Positions 16,468-24,829 of a DNA stretch of 64,000 nt are shown piece by piece. This stretch comes from Roseibium sp. MMSF_3544 (GTDB taxonomy: Bacteria > Pseudomonadota > Alphaproteobacteria > Rhizobiales > Stappiaceae), in assembly GCF_030732845.1 (NCBI RefSeq), contig NZ_JASHKA010000022.1, positions 31,643 through 95,642 of the forward strand, given 5' to 3'. How positions within the stretch are numbered: position 1 is the first letter of the stretch; each line of letters starts with the position of its first letter. The notes under the pieces were generated by a model. That model was not told the origin of the DNA and did no database searches. It saw nothing but the letters and a program-made list of their open reading frames with translations. A program made the translations under genes and the position numbers.

Positions 16468-17763
16468 ATGTCCGACAGCGCCCTGCCCGGCGAAAAGAGC
16501 CCGGCAGCTAGAAACATGTTTGCCGCACTGCAGCTCGACACCCGTCTTCTGGGCATGATCGGGGCCTTTGTTGTTCTGTGCCTTGTGTTCAATTTTGTGA
16601 CGGATGGCCGGTTCCTGACACCGCGCAATATTTTCAACCTGACGATCCAGACCGTTTCCGTGGCAATCATGGCAACCGGCATGGTCTTCGTCATCGTTAC
16701 ACGGCACATCGATCTGTCCGTTGGCTCCCTGCTCGCAACCGTCGCCGCCGTCATGGCGGTGGTTCAAACTGATATTCTCGCCCACCCCGATGTCCTTGGT
16801 CTCGGCCATCCCGCAATCTGGGTGCTGGCATTGATCGCCGGCGTTCTCGTCGGTGTGGCAATCGGTGCTTTCCAGGGCTGGATGATCGGCTATCTCGGCA
16901 TTCCGGCCTTCATCGTCACGCTTGGAGGCTTGCTCGTCTGGCGCAACGTTGCCTGGTTCATCACGTCCGGACAAACTATCGGCCCGCTGAACGAAACCTT
17001 CACCATGCTTGGCGGCATCGGTGGAACGCTCGGTGAAAGCGCGTCCTGGATTTTCGGTATTCTTGCTGTCGCCATGGCCCTTTGGCTGCAGATCGCGTCG
17101 AGGCGGCGAAAGGCGTCACACGGTTTCCCGGTCAAACCGGCCTGGGCCGAGATCACACTTGGCCTTATCACCTCCGTCGCGATTCTCGGGTTTGTCGCGA
17201 TCCTGAACGCCTATCATATTCCTGCGGCACGCTTGAGACGCATGTTCGAAGCGGCGGGCGAAACGATGCCGGAAGGACTGCAGGTCGGGTACGGCATTCC
17301 TTACTCGGTCGTCTTGCTCATTCTGGTGGCGGTCGCCATGACCGTGACCGCGCAGCGCACGCGACTTGGCCGGTACATTTTCGCAGCCGGCGGCAATCCG
17401 GACGCGGCGGAACTGTCGGGCATCAACACCCGCTTCCTGACCGTCAAGATCTTCGCCATCATGGGCGGCCTCTGCGCACTTGCTGCTGCCGTCGCCTCGG
17501 CCCGCCTCGGGTTTTCAACCAACGACATCGGCACGCTCGACGAGCTGCGCGTCATTGCTGCGGCAGTGATTGGCGGAACCGCCCTGTCCGGCGGAGTTGG
17601 CACCATCTACGGCGCTATCCTTGGCGCTTTGATCATGCAGTCGCTGCAATCCGGCATGGCCATGGTTGGGGTCGACGCGCCTTTGCAGAACATTGTCGTC
17701 GGTGTGGTGCTGGTCCTGGCTGTCCTGGTCGACATCATCTACCGCAAGCGTACGGGGGACTGA
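16468..17763 (+). CDS. xylH: D-xylose ABC transporter permease XylH
   Basis: A 431-residue inner-membrane permease with about 10-12 helices. ILVTRHIDLSVGS-type sequence appears as FVIVTRHIDLSVGSLLA, the hallmark of the ribose/xylose permease family, and GGNPDAAELSGIN and VIGGTALSGGVGTIYGA are conserved near the C-terminus. Length agrees with XylH rather than with the shorter RbsC. The ATG at 16468 follows AGGAG at 16455-16459; the frame is open to 16417. It pairs with the single-domain ATPase XylG, whose ATG begins three bases after the xylH stop. Confidence 0.95.
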   Translation: MSDSALPGEKSPAARNMFAALQLDTRLLGMIGAFVVLCLVFNFVTDGRFLTPRNIFNLTIQTVSVAIMATGMVFVIVTRHIDLSVGSLLATVAAVMAVVQTDILAHPDVLGLGHPAIWVLALIAGVLVGVAIGAFQGWMIGYLGIPAFIVTLGGLLVWRNVAWFITSGQTIGPLNETFTMLGGIGGTLGESASWIFGILAVAMALWLQIASRRRKASHGFPVKPAWAEITLGLITSVAILGFVAILNAYHIPAARLRRMFEAAGETMPEGLQVGYGIPYSVVLLILVAVAMTVTAQRTRLGRYIFAAGGNPDAAELSGINTRFLTVKIFAIMGGLCALAAAVASARLGFSTNDIGTLDELRVIAAAVIGGTALSGGVGTIYGAILGALIMQSLQSGMAMVGVDAPLQNIVVGVVLVLAVLVDIIYRKRTGD

Positions 17764-17766
17764 GAC

Positions 17767-18555
17767 ATGGAAACGCCTCTCGTAGAAATGAAGAACATGA
17801 GCATCTCCTTCGGTGGGGTGCGTGCGGTCGACAATGTCACTGTTGATCTTTTCCCGGGCGAAGTGGTCGGCCTGCTCGGCCACAACGGTGCGGGCAAGTC
17901 GACTTTGATCAAGATCCTCTCCGGGGCCTACAAGGCCGATAGCGGTGAGATCCTGATCAACGGCGAGGAAGTGCACATTCACTCACCGCGCGACGCGCGG
18001 TCCTACAACATCGAGACGATTTACCAGACCCTCGCTCTGGCAGATAATCTGGATGCAGCGTCCAATCTGTTCCTGGGCCGGGAAATGACCACGCCGTTCG
18101 GCTTTGTCGACGACGATGCCATGGAAGCCGAAACCCGGAAGATCATGGGCAGGCTGAACCCGAACTTCAAAAAGTTCCATGCACCGGTGAAAGCTCTGTC
18201 TGGTGGTCAGCGCCAATCGGTCGCCATCGCCCGGGCAGTCTATTTCAATGCCAAGATCCTGATCATGGATGAACCCACGGCGGCGCTCGGTGTTCATGAA
18301 ACCCAGATGGTTGCGGAGCTGATCCAGGAACTCAAGAAACAGGGCCTCGGCATCTTTCTGATTAGCCATGACATCCATGATGTTTTCCAGCTCTGCGACC
18401 GGATTGCGGTCATGAAGAACGGAGAGCTGGTCGGAACCGCCAAGACAACAGACGTCACCGATGACGATGTGCTTGGCATGATCATTCTCGGCAAGTGCCC
18501 CCCGGGAGCGACGCCCGGACCGGGTGCGCTGGTCGAAGAAGCCGCCGCAAGTTAG
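17767..18555 (+). CDS. xylG: D-xylose ABC transporter ATP-binding protein XylG (single domain)
   Basis: A 262-residue ATPase powering XylFH. Walker A is GHNGAGKST, the ABC signature LSGGQRQSVAIARA, and Walker B ILIMDEPTAAL, followed by the H-loop ISHD. Enterobacterial XylG and RbsA have two fused ATPase domains and about 500 residues; this one has a single domain and must act as a homodimer. The glutamine loop is present but the usual Glu-rich second half is absent by design rather than truncated, because the C-terminus continues beyond the H-loop into a normal tail. It follows xylH by three bases. Confidence 0.93.
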   Translation: METPLVEMKNMSISFGGVRAVDNVTVDLFPGEVVGLLGHNGAGKSTLIKILSGAYKADSGEILINGEEVHIHSPRDARSYNIETIYQTLALADNLDAASNLFLGREMTTPFGFVDDDAMEAETRKIMGRLNPNFKKFHAPVKALSGGQRQSVAIARAVYFNAKILIMDEPTAALGVHETQMVAELIQELKKQGLGIFLISHDIHDVFQLCDRIAVMKNGELVGTAKTTDVTDDDVLGMIILGKCPPGATPGPGALVEEAAAS

Positions 18556-18564
18556 GCAACCCGG

Positions 18565-18583
18565 CCCGCGGGACACTCGCGGG
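18565..18583 (+). other. Short GC hairpin between xylG and xylB
   Basis: CCCGCG (18565-18570) and CGCGGG (18578-18583) pair around a 7-base loop, just after the xylG stop. The 134-base gap to xylB has no T-run, so this is probably another intercistronic stem-loop. Confidence 0.4.
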
Positions 18584-18689
18584 CAATCAGACCTCTGTTG
18601 CCGGATGTTTTCAGCCTGCAACACACACGACCCGCCGTAACCTCACAGCAGGCATTGGCATTCTGATTCGTATTTGAGGAACGCACCTC

Positions 18690-20141
18690 ATGTTTATCGG
18701 TCTCGACATCGGTACCAGCTCCGTCAAAGCCATCCTGATTGGCGAGGACCAGTCCCTGATCGCTTCCGCGACTGCCGAACTCACCGTCCAGCGTCCCCAT
18801 CCGGGCTGGTCGGAACAGGATCCGGAAAGCTGGTGGACGGCCTGCCAACTCGTCATGGACTCGCTGAAAGATCAGGTTCCTGCCGAAATGGCTGCAGTTA
18901 CCGGAATCGGGCTTTCCGGTCACATGCACGGCGCCACGCTTCTGGACGAAACCGGAAAGCCGCTGCGCCCCTGTATCCTCTGGAATGACGGCAGATCCGG
19001 ACGCCAATGCACCGAGTTGGCCGAGAGGGAACCGAAATTCATGAGCCTCGGCGGCAATCTCGTCATGCCGGGCTTTACGGCGCCCAAACTTCAGTGGGTG
19101 CGCGAAAACGAACCGGAGATTTTCGCCAAAACCGCGATGGTTCTCCTGCCGAAAGACTATGTCAGGTTCAGGCTGACTGGTGAGTATGCAGGAGACATGT
19201 CCGACAGCGCCGGCACGCTGTGGATGGATGTTGCCAGGCGTGACTGGAGCGACGACCTGCTGACAGCCACCGGTCTCAGCCGGGAAAACATGCCGCGCCT
19301 CGTCGAGGGGTCTGAGAGTTCCGGTAGCCTGACCGGGGATCTTTGTGCGCGCTGGGACTTCGAGACGGCGCCGGTTGTTGCCGGCGGCGGTGGCGACAAT
19401 GCCGCCTCTGCCTGCGGCGTCGGAGCCGTCGATCCCGGATCCGCCTTTGTCTCGCTCGGAACGTCCGGCGTGCTATTCGTCACCAATGACCGGTTCTCGC
19501 CCAATGTCGAAGGTGCGGTCCATGCCTTCTGTCACGCTGTCCCTGACACCTGGCATCAGATGGGTGTGATCCTGTCGGCGACCGACAGTCTGAACTGGCT
19601 GTCCGGGCTTGTAAAAGCTTCGCCGGAGACCCTCACGTCCGGCCTCGGCCGGGTTGCCGGACCGTCTTCTGTTGCGTTTCTGCCTTATCTCGGCGGTGAA
19701 AGAACGCCGCACAATGATGTCGAGATTCGCGCCGGATTTGCCGGGATTTCGCACGAGACCGACGAAAGCGCCCTGACCCATGCGGTGATGGACGGTGTCG
19801 CCTTCGCCCTGAAAGACTGCCTGGAAGCACTCAGCGTGGCCGGGACCAGGATTGACCGGCTGCTCGCCGTTGGGGGCGGATCGCGATCCCGCGTCTGGCT
19901 CGAAATTATCGCCAGCCTGTTGCACGTTCCCGTCGATGTCCCCGTTGACGGAGACTTCGGCGCATCTCTCGGCGCGGCCCGTCTCGGGCAGGCCGCGGCT
20001 CTTCAAACAACGGACGGGATCTTCGGCAAGCCGGCGCTCAAGACCAGCATCGACCCGATCCGCGATCTGACTGAACCTTATGCCGAGGCCTATGGCCGTT
20101 GGCGCAAACTTTATCCGGCCTTCAAGCAGGCCGGCTTCTGA
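18690..20141 (+). CDS. xylB: Xylulokinase XylB
   Basis: A 483-residue FGGY-family sugar kinase that phosphorylates D-xylulose to xylulose 5-phosphate. The ATP-binding start is GLDIGTSSVKAI, and GLSGHMHGATLLD and LWNDGRS are xylulokinase marks for substrate binding. The C-terminal half has FLPYLGGERTPH and AVGGGSRSRVWLEI. The ATG at 18690 has GAGGAA 8 bases upstream. It is followed by xylA with a 10-base gap, so the kinase and isomerase are co-expressed. Confidence 0.95.
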   Translation: MFIGLDIGTSSVKAILIGEDQSLIASATAELTVQRPHPGWSEQDPESWWTACQLVMDSLKDQVPAEMAAVTGIGLSGHMHGATLLDETGKPLRPCILWNDGRSGRQCTELAEREPKFMSLGGNLVMPGFTAPKLQWVRENEPEIFAKTAMVLLPKDYVRFRLTGEYAGDMSDSAGTLWMDVARRDWSDDLLTATGLSRENMPRLVEGSESSGSLTGDLCARWDFETAPVVAGGGGDNAASACGVGAVDPGSAFVSLGTSGVLFVTNDRFSPNVEGAVHAFCHAVPDTWHQMGVILSATDSLNWLSGLVKASPETLTSGLGRVAGPSSVAFLPYLGGERTPHNDVEIRAGFAGISHETDESALTHAVMDGVAFALKDCLEALSVAGTRIDRLLAVGGGSRSRVWLEIIASLLHVPVDVPVDGDFGASLGAARLGQAAALQTTDGIFGKPALKTSIDPIRDLTEPYAEAYGRWRKLYPAFKQAGF

Positions 20142-20151
20142 GGAGCGAAAA

Positions 20152-21471
20152 ATGAGCACTGGATTCTTCGGCGATCTTCAACCGATTGCCTATGCCGGCC
20201 CGGAGAGCCGCGATCCGCTGACATACCGCCACTACAACAAGGATGAAATTGTCCTTGGCAAACGCATGGAGGATCACCTGCGGTTTGCCGTCTGCTACTG
20301 GCATAACTTTTGTTGGCCGGGCGGCGATCCTTTTGGCGGCGAGACTTTCCTTCGGCCCTGGATGGCGCCCGGTGGCGATCCGATGGATCAGGCTCGGCTC
20401 AAGGCTGACGTCGCCTTTGAAATGTTTCAGATCCTCGGGATGCCGTTCTTTACCTTTCACGATCGGGATATCGCTCCCGAAGGCAGCACGCTGGCCGAAA
20501 GCAATGCCAATGTGAACGCCATAGCCGACGTCTTTGAAGGGAAAATGGCAGACACCGGCATTGGGCTTCTGTGGGGCACGGCCAACATGTTCTCCAACCG
20601 CCGTTACATGGCAGGCGCGGCAACCAACCCGGACCCGGATGTGTTTGCCTATGCTGCCGCGCAGGTGAAGAATGCCATGGACGTGACCCATCGCCTGAAC
20701 GGAGCCAATTATGTGCTCTGGGGCGGTCGTGAGGGCTACGAGACGCTGCTCAACACCGACGCGAAACGGGAATTGGACCAGCTTGGCCGCTTCCTCAACA
20801 TGGTCGTTGAGTACAAGCACAAGATCGGGTTTTCCGGCACGATCCTGATCGAGCCGAAACCTCAGGAGCCGAGCAAGCATCAGTACGATTATGATGTCGG
20901 GACGGTGTTCGGGTTCCTGCAAGCCTATGGCCTCGAAAACGAAGTCAAGATGAACATCGAGCAGGGTCATGCCATCCTGGCAGGCCACTCTTTCGAGCAT
21001 GAACTGCACATGGCGCGGTCCTTCGGCATTCTCGGCTCCGTCGACATGAACCGGAACGACTATCAGTGTGGCTGGGATACGGATCATTTCGGCATGAACG
21101 TGCCCGAGCTGGCGCTCGCCTATTACGAGATCTTGATGGGCGGCGGGTTCACAACCGGCGGAACCAACTTTGACGCCAAGCTGCGCCGCCAGTCGCTCGA
21201 TCCGGTCGACCTGATCCAGGCCCATGTCGGCTCGGCCGATGCGATCGCCCGTGGCCTCAAGGCAGCTGCAGCGATCATCGAGGACGGCCGCCTCAAAGGA
21301 TTCGTCGACGACCGCTATGCCGGCTGGCAAAAACCTGAAAACGCGGACATCCTGAACGGCGGCTCCTCTCTCGAAGCCCTCGCGGAACGCGTCCATGGCA
21401 AGGATCTGGAACCACAGCCGAAGTCAGGCCGCCAGGAATATCTCGAAAGCCTCGCGAACCTGTTTGCGTGA
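20152..21471 (+). CDS. xylA: Xylose isomerase XylA
   Basis: A 439-residue metal-dependent isomerase that turns D-xylose into D-xylulose. The active-site histidine motif FTFHDRDIAPEG, the signature VLWGGREGYE, and the metal-ligand glutamate in LIEPKPQEPSKHQYD are present, as is NIEQGHAILAGH. Length and the N-terminal extension match the longer class II enzymes. ATG 20152 follows AGGAG at 20141-20145, just after the xylB stop. It ends the xyl operon; no clear terminator is seen downstream. Confidence 0.96.
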   Translation: MSTGFFGDLQPIAYAGPESRDPLTYRHYNKDEIVLGKRMEDHLRFAVCYWHNFCWPGGDPFGGETFLRPWMAPGGDPMDQARLKADVAFEMFQILGMPFFTFHDRDIAPEGSTLAESNANVNAIADVFEGKMADTGIGLLWGTANMFSNRRYMAGAATNPDPDVFAYAAAQVKNAMDVTHRLNGANYVLWGGREGYETLLNTDAKRELDQLGRFLNMVVEYKHKIGFSGTILIEPKPQEPSKHQYDYDVGTVFGFLQAYGLENEVKMNIEQGHAILAGHSFEHELHMARSFGILGSVDMNRNDYQCGWDTDHFGMNVPELALAYYEILMGGGFTTGGTNFDAKLRRQSLDPVDLIQAHVGSADAIARGLKAAAAIIEDGRLKGFVDDRYAGWQKPENADILNGGSSLEALAERVHGKDLEPQPKSGRQEYLESLANLFA

Positions 21472-21894
21472 CTTGGGTTTAAGGTCAGGTCGGGGTCGCT
21501 GATTGGGCTGGTGTTGGAGTTTGGTCGCAAACGTCAGTGTCGTCAGCTCATAAGTGCCGCGATTGTTGCGATCCTTATGGATACGCCAATGCGACCCGTT
21601 TTTGCCGAACGTGATCCACTGCTGTCCGGGTGAGCGAAAATTGGCGCTGTGGAGTGACCTGCAAACCGAGCGATCGTTCCGCGTCCCGGCCTGCTGCCGA
21701 CCGGTATTGTGCCGTCATTTCATCGATATGCGCTCAAACGCACTCTCTCAATAGGACGGCAGTGGACTTGACCCAGGAAATGGAGCGTCAAGGGTCCCAT
21801 GGTCTTCCCATGGAACGACTGCAGAAAAGAGACACAGTTTGTGCGTGCGTCATCGGCACAATGGGCCGAAGCCAATAGTCGACGTGAGAAACCA
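21472..21894. other. Gene-free stretch after xylA
   Basis: About 420 bases with no convincing frame on either strand. Two copies of TCCCATGG lie 12 bases apart near 21800. It may be decayed sequence; I see no terminal repeats or recognisable transposase fragment. Confidence 0.4.
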
Positions 21895-22038
21895 TCACCG
21901 TTGCGCCGACTTCTGCCGTTTGCACCGTTCCGAGCAATACCGAACCGCGTCCCAGTCCCGCGCCCATTTCCGGCGCCAGACGAAGGGCCGGCCACACGTG
22001 GCGCAGGTCTTTTGCGGCAGATTGGCCTTTTTGCGCAT
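21895..22038 (-). CDS. DUF2256 small zinc-finger-like protein
   Basis: A 47-residue basic protein with four cysteines arranged as CATCG and CSERC, plus conserved tryptophans (FVWRRKWARDW), the pattern of DUF2256. The cysteines suggest zinc binding. Its ATG lies two bases after the photolyase stop, so it is coupled to that gene. DUF2256 is known to sit beside, or be fused to, photolyase/cryptochrome genes. Its job is unknown; a DNA- or partner-binding helper of the photolyase is a reasonable guess. Confidence 0.82.
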   Translation of the reverse strand: MRKKANLPQKTCATCGRPFVWRRKWARDWDAVRYCSERCKRQKSAQR

Positions 22039-22040
22039 CT

Positions 22041-23606
22041 TCAAGGATTGTCTCCGAAAAGATCGATTTGCGTTGTCTCGGTTTGCTTGCGCGTCTTGCG
22101 ACGGGCGCGCTCCTGTCCACGCATTGGAATGCCGCTTTTTCGGCTGCCATGTTTGTGCTGGATGTCTGAAGCCCTTCCTCTGAACGCCTGTCCCTTGCGC
22201 ACGGCCCAGACTTTCTCCCGTGCCTCCTTGGCGGCACTCAGGTAGTCGACCACTGGGAACGGGTATGATTTTCCGAGCACTTTGCCGGCATTGTCGGCTT
22301 TCCAGGGTTCGTGAATGTGGTCCGTTTCTATCTGCGTCAGCTCGGGAACCCATTTGCGCACAAAGGCACCTTCAGGGTCCTGATCGAGCCCCTGCTTGAC
22401 CGGATTGTAGATCCTGATTGTGTTGATCCCGGTGGTGCCGGACTGCATCTGAACCTGCGGCCAGTGAATGCCAGGTTCGTAGTCGGTGAAAAGGCGCGCA
22501 AGATGCTCGCCCGGAGCGCGCCAGTCGAGCCACAGGTGATAGCTCGAAACGGCCACGAGCATTGCACGCATGCGGAAATTCATCCACCCGGTCGCCGCCA
22601 GACATCGCATGCAGGCATCGACAAATGGCAGACCCGTTTCGCCGGCCTGCCATGCCCTTAGCCGGTGCCGGTCTGGGTCCTTCGGACGAAGGTTGTCATA
22701 GGCGCGGTGCAGGTTTTCGAATTCGAGCCGGGGTTCGTCTTCAAGCTTCTGCATGAAATGGCAGTGCCAGTGCAAACGGCCGGAAAAAGAGCGCATGGCA
22801 CCCTGCCAGGTGCTGCGGCCGGTAAACTCGCTTTGCTTGAGCTCTTGTTGCCGCGCCCATGTGGCCTGGGCGACTTCCCGCATGGAGAGCGTTCCGAAAG
22901 CAAGGTGCGGCGAGAGCCTTGAACACGCACCAAATGCACGGACTGGCGTTGCCATCGCCGCGCGGTAGGGTTTGCCGCGCTTGAACAGAAAACTCTCCAG
23001 CGTCGAAAGCGCGGCATCGCGTCCGCCTGTTTGCCGGTCGGGGCAGGGATCGTCTGCAAGACGGAGGTCCTCGCGCGCCGGCAAGGGGCCGATTTCAAGG
23101 CCGGTCAGGGGTTCTAGAACAGGAGGGTCGATTGGCGCCTCGGCCATGAACCGGTCCCATTTCTGAGCCCAGCCATCGCGGTTCTTGAGTCTGCGCATGA
23201 CACCGCTCTGGCGGCACTCGGTCCAGTGGATGCCCCGCGACCTGCACCAGTCTGCGACGCACTTGTCGCGCTCGAATGTCCACTGGTTTCCGGTCTCCTC
23301 GTGAGACCAGAGGCCTTCAATGTCGACCTGCCGCGCAAGCGTTTCGAAAACTTCAGTTATCTCGCCCGTTCGCACAACGAGCGGCTGTCCTTGAGCGGCA
23401 AGGTCCTGCCGCAGTTCCTCCAGGCACTCTTTCAGGAAAGCGAATTGCCGGCCGGAGACATCCGGTTGTTGCCAGAGACCGGGTTCGATCACGTAAAGCG
23501 GAAGGATAGGGCCGCGCAGGCTTGCCCGCTTGAGCGGCGCATGGTCCTGAATACGAAGGTCTCTTTTGAACCAGACAACCTGAACGGCAAGTGACACGGG
23601 CAGCAA
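22041..23606 (-). CDS. Cryptochrome/deoxyribodipyrimidine photolyase family protein
   Basis: A FAD-dependent blue-light enzyme of about 520 residues. It opens with VVWFKRDLRIQDHAPL, the antenna-domain start. The FAD domain has TGLPFVDACMRCLAATGWMN, YEPGIHWPQVQMQSG and NTIRIYNPVKQG, all typical of the family. The last 60 residues are basic and variable. The frame has no ATG near its start: TTG 23606 or GTG 23597 must be used, and an ATG just upstream (23613) is in the wrong frame. This may mean a rare start codon or a small indel. Repair of pyrimidine dimers is likely; a signalling cryptochrome cannot be excluded. DUF2256 follows directly and MmcB lies upstream, a DNA-repair setting. Confidence 0.88.
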   Translation of the reverse strand: MLPVSLAVQVVWFKRDLRIQDHAPLKRASLRGPILPLYVIEPGLWQQPDVSGRQFAFLKECLEELRQDLAAQGQPLVVRTGEITEVFETLARQVDIEGLWSHEETGNQWTFERDKCVADWCRSRGIHWTECRQSGVMRRLKNRDGWAQKWDRFMAEAPIDPPVLEPLTGLEIGPLPAREDLRLADDPCPDRQTGGRDAALSTLESFLFKRGKPYRAAMATPVRAFGACSRLSPHLAFGTLSMREVAQATWARQQELKQSEFTGRSTWQGAMRSFSGRLHWHCHFMQKLEDEPRLEFENLHRAYDNLRPKDPDRHRLRAWQAGETGLPFVDACMRCLAATGWMNFRMRAMLVAVSSYHLWLDWRAPGEHLARLFTDYEPGIHWPQVQMQSGTTGINTIRIYNPVKQGLDQDPEGAFVRKWVPELTQIETDHIHEPWKADNAGKVLGKSYPFPVVDYLSAAKEAREKVWAVRKGQAFRGRASDIQHKHGSRKSGIPMRGQERARRKTRKQTETTQIDLFGDNP

Positions 23607-23679
23607 CGCTCATCAACTAAATTGAATTGCTTAGTCTACGCACGATCCGGCCGGTGGATCTTGCCCTGAAGGGCATTGA

Positions 23680-24189
23680 TCAGAGCCCTTCAAAAAACCG
23701 CCGGCCATCTGGATCTGACAAGTCGTGCAGCCGGTTGGCGGCGTGGCGTGCGAACCGGTGCGTTACGGATTTGCGCGTGGCAGCGGCAAGCTTGTGCTCC
23801 GGCGCTTCGCGCAGGATTTCCGCGCCGAACCCGTCAGAGACGATCAAACCGGTCTCTTCCGGAAAAATATCAAGTGGCACATCCGGATGCGTTGCGAAGA
23901 AGAGCCGGTCGCAATGCTGGCGGTAGTCCGGCCACTTGGTATCCGCCCTGAAGTCTGCAATCGACGATTTAACCTCAACAATCCAAAGCTCGTGCTTCGG
24001 GCCGAGTGCAAGGAGGTCTGCCCGGCGCGCTGAGGCAAGCGTGACTTCCGGCAGGCAGGCGAAGTCGAACTGGCGCAACAGACGCGCGGTTCCACGCCAG
24101 ACCTTGAGCGCTGTGTCCGATTGCCGGCCATCCGTCAGCGGATCCTCAAGCTGAATGCGGCCTGCAGGCTGGGAGGTTTTGGTTGCCAT
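23680..24189 (-). CDS. mmcB: MmcB family DNA repair protein
   Basis: A 169-residue nuclease-fold protein. The core has RADLLALGPKHELWIVEVKS, where the D and the E-x-K (EVKS) form the PD-(D/E)xK-type catalytic set. CDRLFFATHPDVPLDIFPEETG follows, as in the MmcB/DUF1052 family. In Caulobacter MmcB belongs to the damage response and has a mitomycin C resistance phenotype. It lies upstream of the photolyase on the same strand with a 73-base gap, so the two could share a message. A LexA box was not seen. Confidence 0.85.
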   Translation of the reverse strand: MATKTSQPAGRIQLEDPLTDGRQSDTALKVWRGTARLLRQFDFACLPEVTLASARRADLLALGPKHELWIVEVKSSIADFRADTKWPDYRQHCDRLFFATHPDVPLDIFPEETGLIVSDGFGAEILREAPEHKLAAATRKSVTHRFARHAANRLHDLSDPDGRRFFEGL

Positions 24190-24321
24190 GCTTGATTTGT
24201 TCCATCTTTGTTCACATAATTCAAGACTTCGTTCACGGGATTGTCTTCAATTTTGCCAAATGGCGTGTTTCGGGATTGGAAACCCGCGGGTATGTTGAAA
24301 GGCGTCGATCCGGGAGGAAAT

Positions 24322-24810
24322 ATGCGTTTCGATCTTGCACTTTGCGGCGTCTTGTCTGCGGTACTGGTTCTGGCATTGCCGGGTTTGGGGCATGCCGCCA
24401 AGGGCGATCTGAAGATCCAGGTTCCAAAGTCAGCTCCTCTCTTGAAGGGACGGACACTCGATCTCAGGTTCGCCGAATTCGCGCAGGGAATTTGGGTGCG
24501 TGACCTGAACGATTGTCCCGCAGCGCGCATCGATCAGGGAGCTCCGGGAAGCATGCTTGCAATCTATCGCGGCCTTTGGGAGATGCCCGACCGGATCTGC
24601 CAGGTCTACGGTGCCGAACTCGGGCGCCTCGACACGCAACGCGCGGCCATCAACTGCCTTCTGAAAAACGGGGCGCAAGCAATCGAGCTTGTAACGGTTC
24701 AGCCGAGGGGATCGAATGGCCTGATGGTGCAGGAAGGCGAAAGGCCGCCGGTGCATTTCCGGTTCTGCGAAAAGATCACGCCGGTGCTGAGAGCTGCCGA
24801 CAACAAATAG
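24322..24810 (+). CDS. Hypothetical secreted protein with four cysteines
   Basis: A 162-residue protein with a clear signal peptide (residues 1-25, ending GLGHA-AKG). The mature part has four cysteines (NDCPAAR, RICQVY, INCLLK, FRFCEK) that could form two disulfides in the periplasm. The start ATG 24322 has GGGAGGAAA directly upstream; the frame is open to 24241 without signal-peptide character. No family is recognised. It is divergent from mmcB and convergent with the SulP gene. The repeated charged/hydrophobic pattern suggests a small beta-rich domain. Confidence 0.6.
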   Translation: MRFDLALCGVLSAVLVLALPGLGHAAKGDLKIQVPKSAPLLKGRTLDLRFAEFAQGIWVRDLNDCPAARIDQGAPGSMLAIYRGLWEMPDRICQVYGAELGRLDTQRAAINCLLKNGAQAIELVTVQPRGSNGLMVQEGERPPVHFRFCEKITPVLRAADNK

Positions 24811-24829
24811 GCATCACGTCACTTTGGTC

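Noticed and set aside
20122..21396. 424-residue minus-strand frame over xylA
   Set aside because: It mirrors conserved xylose isomerase codons on the plus strand and lacks any family motif.
21797..21818. Direct repeat of TCCCATGG as a possible attachment site
   Set aside because: The repeat is too short and no integrase gene or tRNA is nearby.
21472..21894. Possible insertion sequence remnant after xylA
   Set aside because: Neither terminal repeats nor a transposase motif could be read in any frame.
23353..23616. ATG-initiated frame at the start of the photolyase gene
   Set aside because: Its codons are out of frame with the conserved photolyase sequence, so it only shows that the true start is not an ATG.
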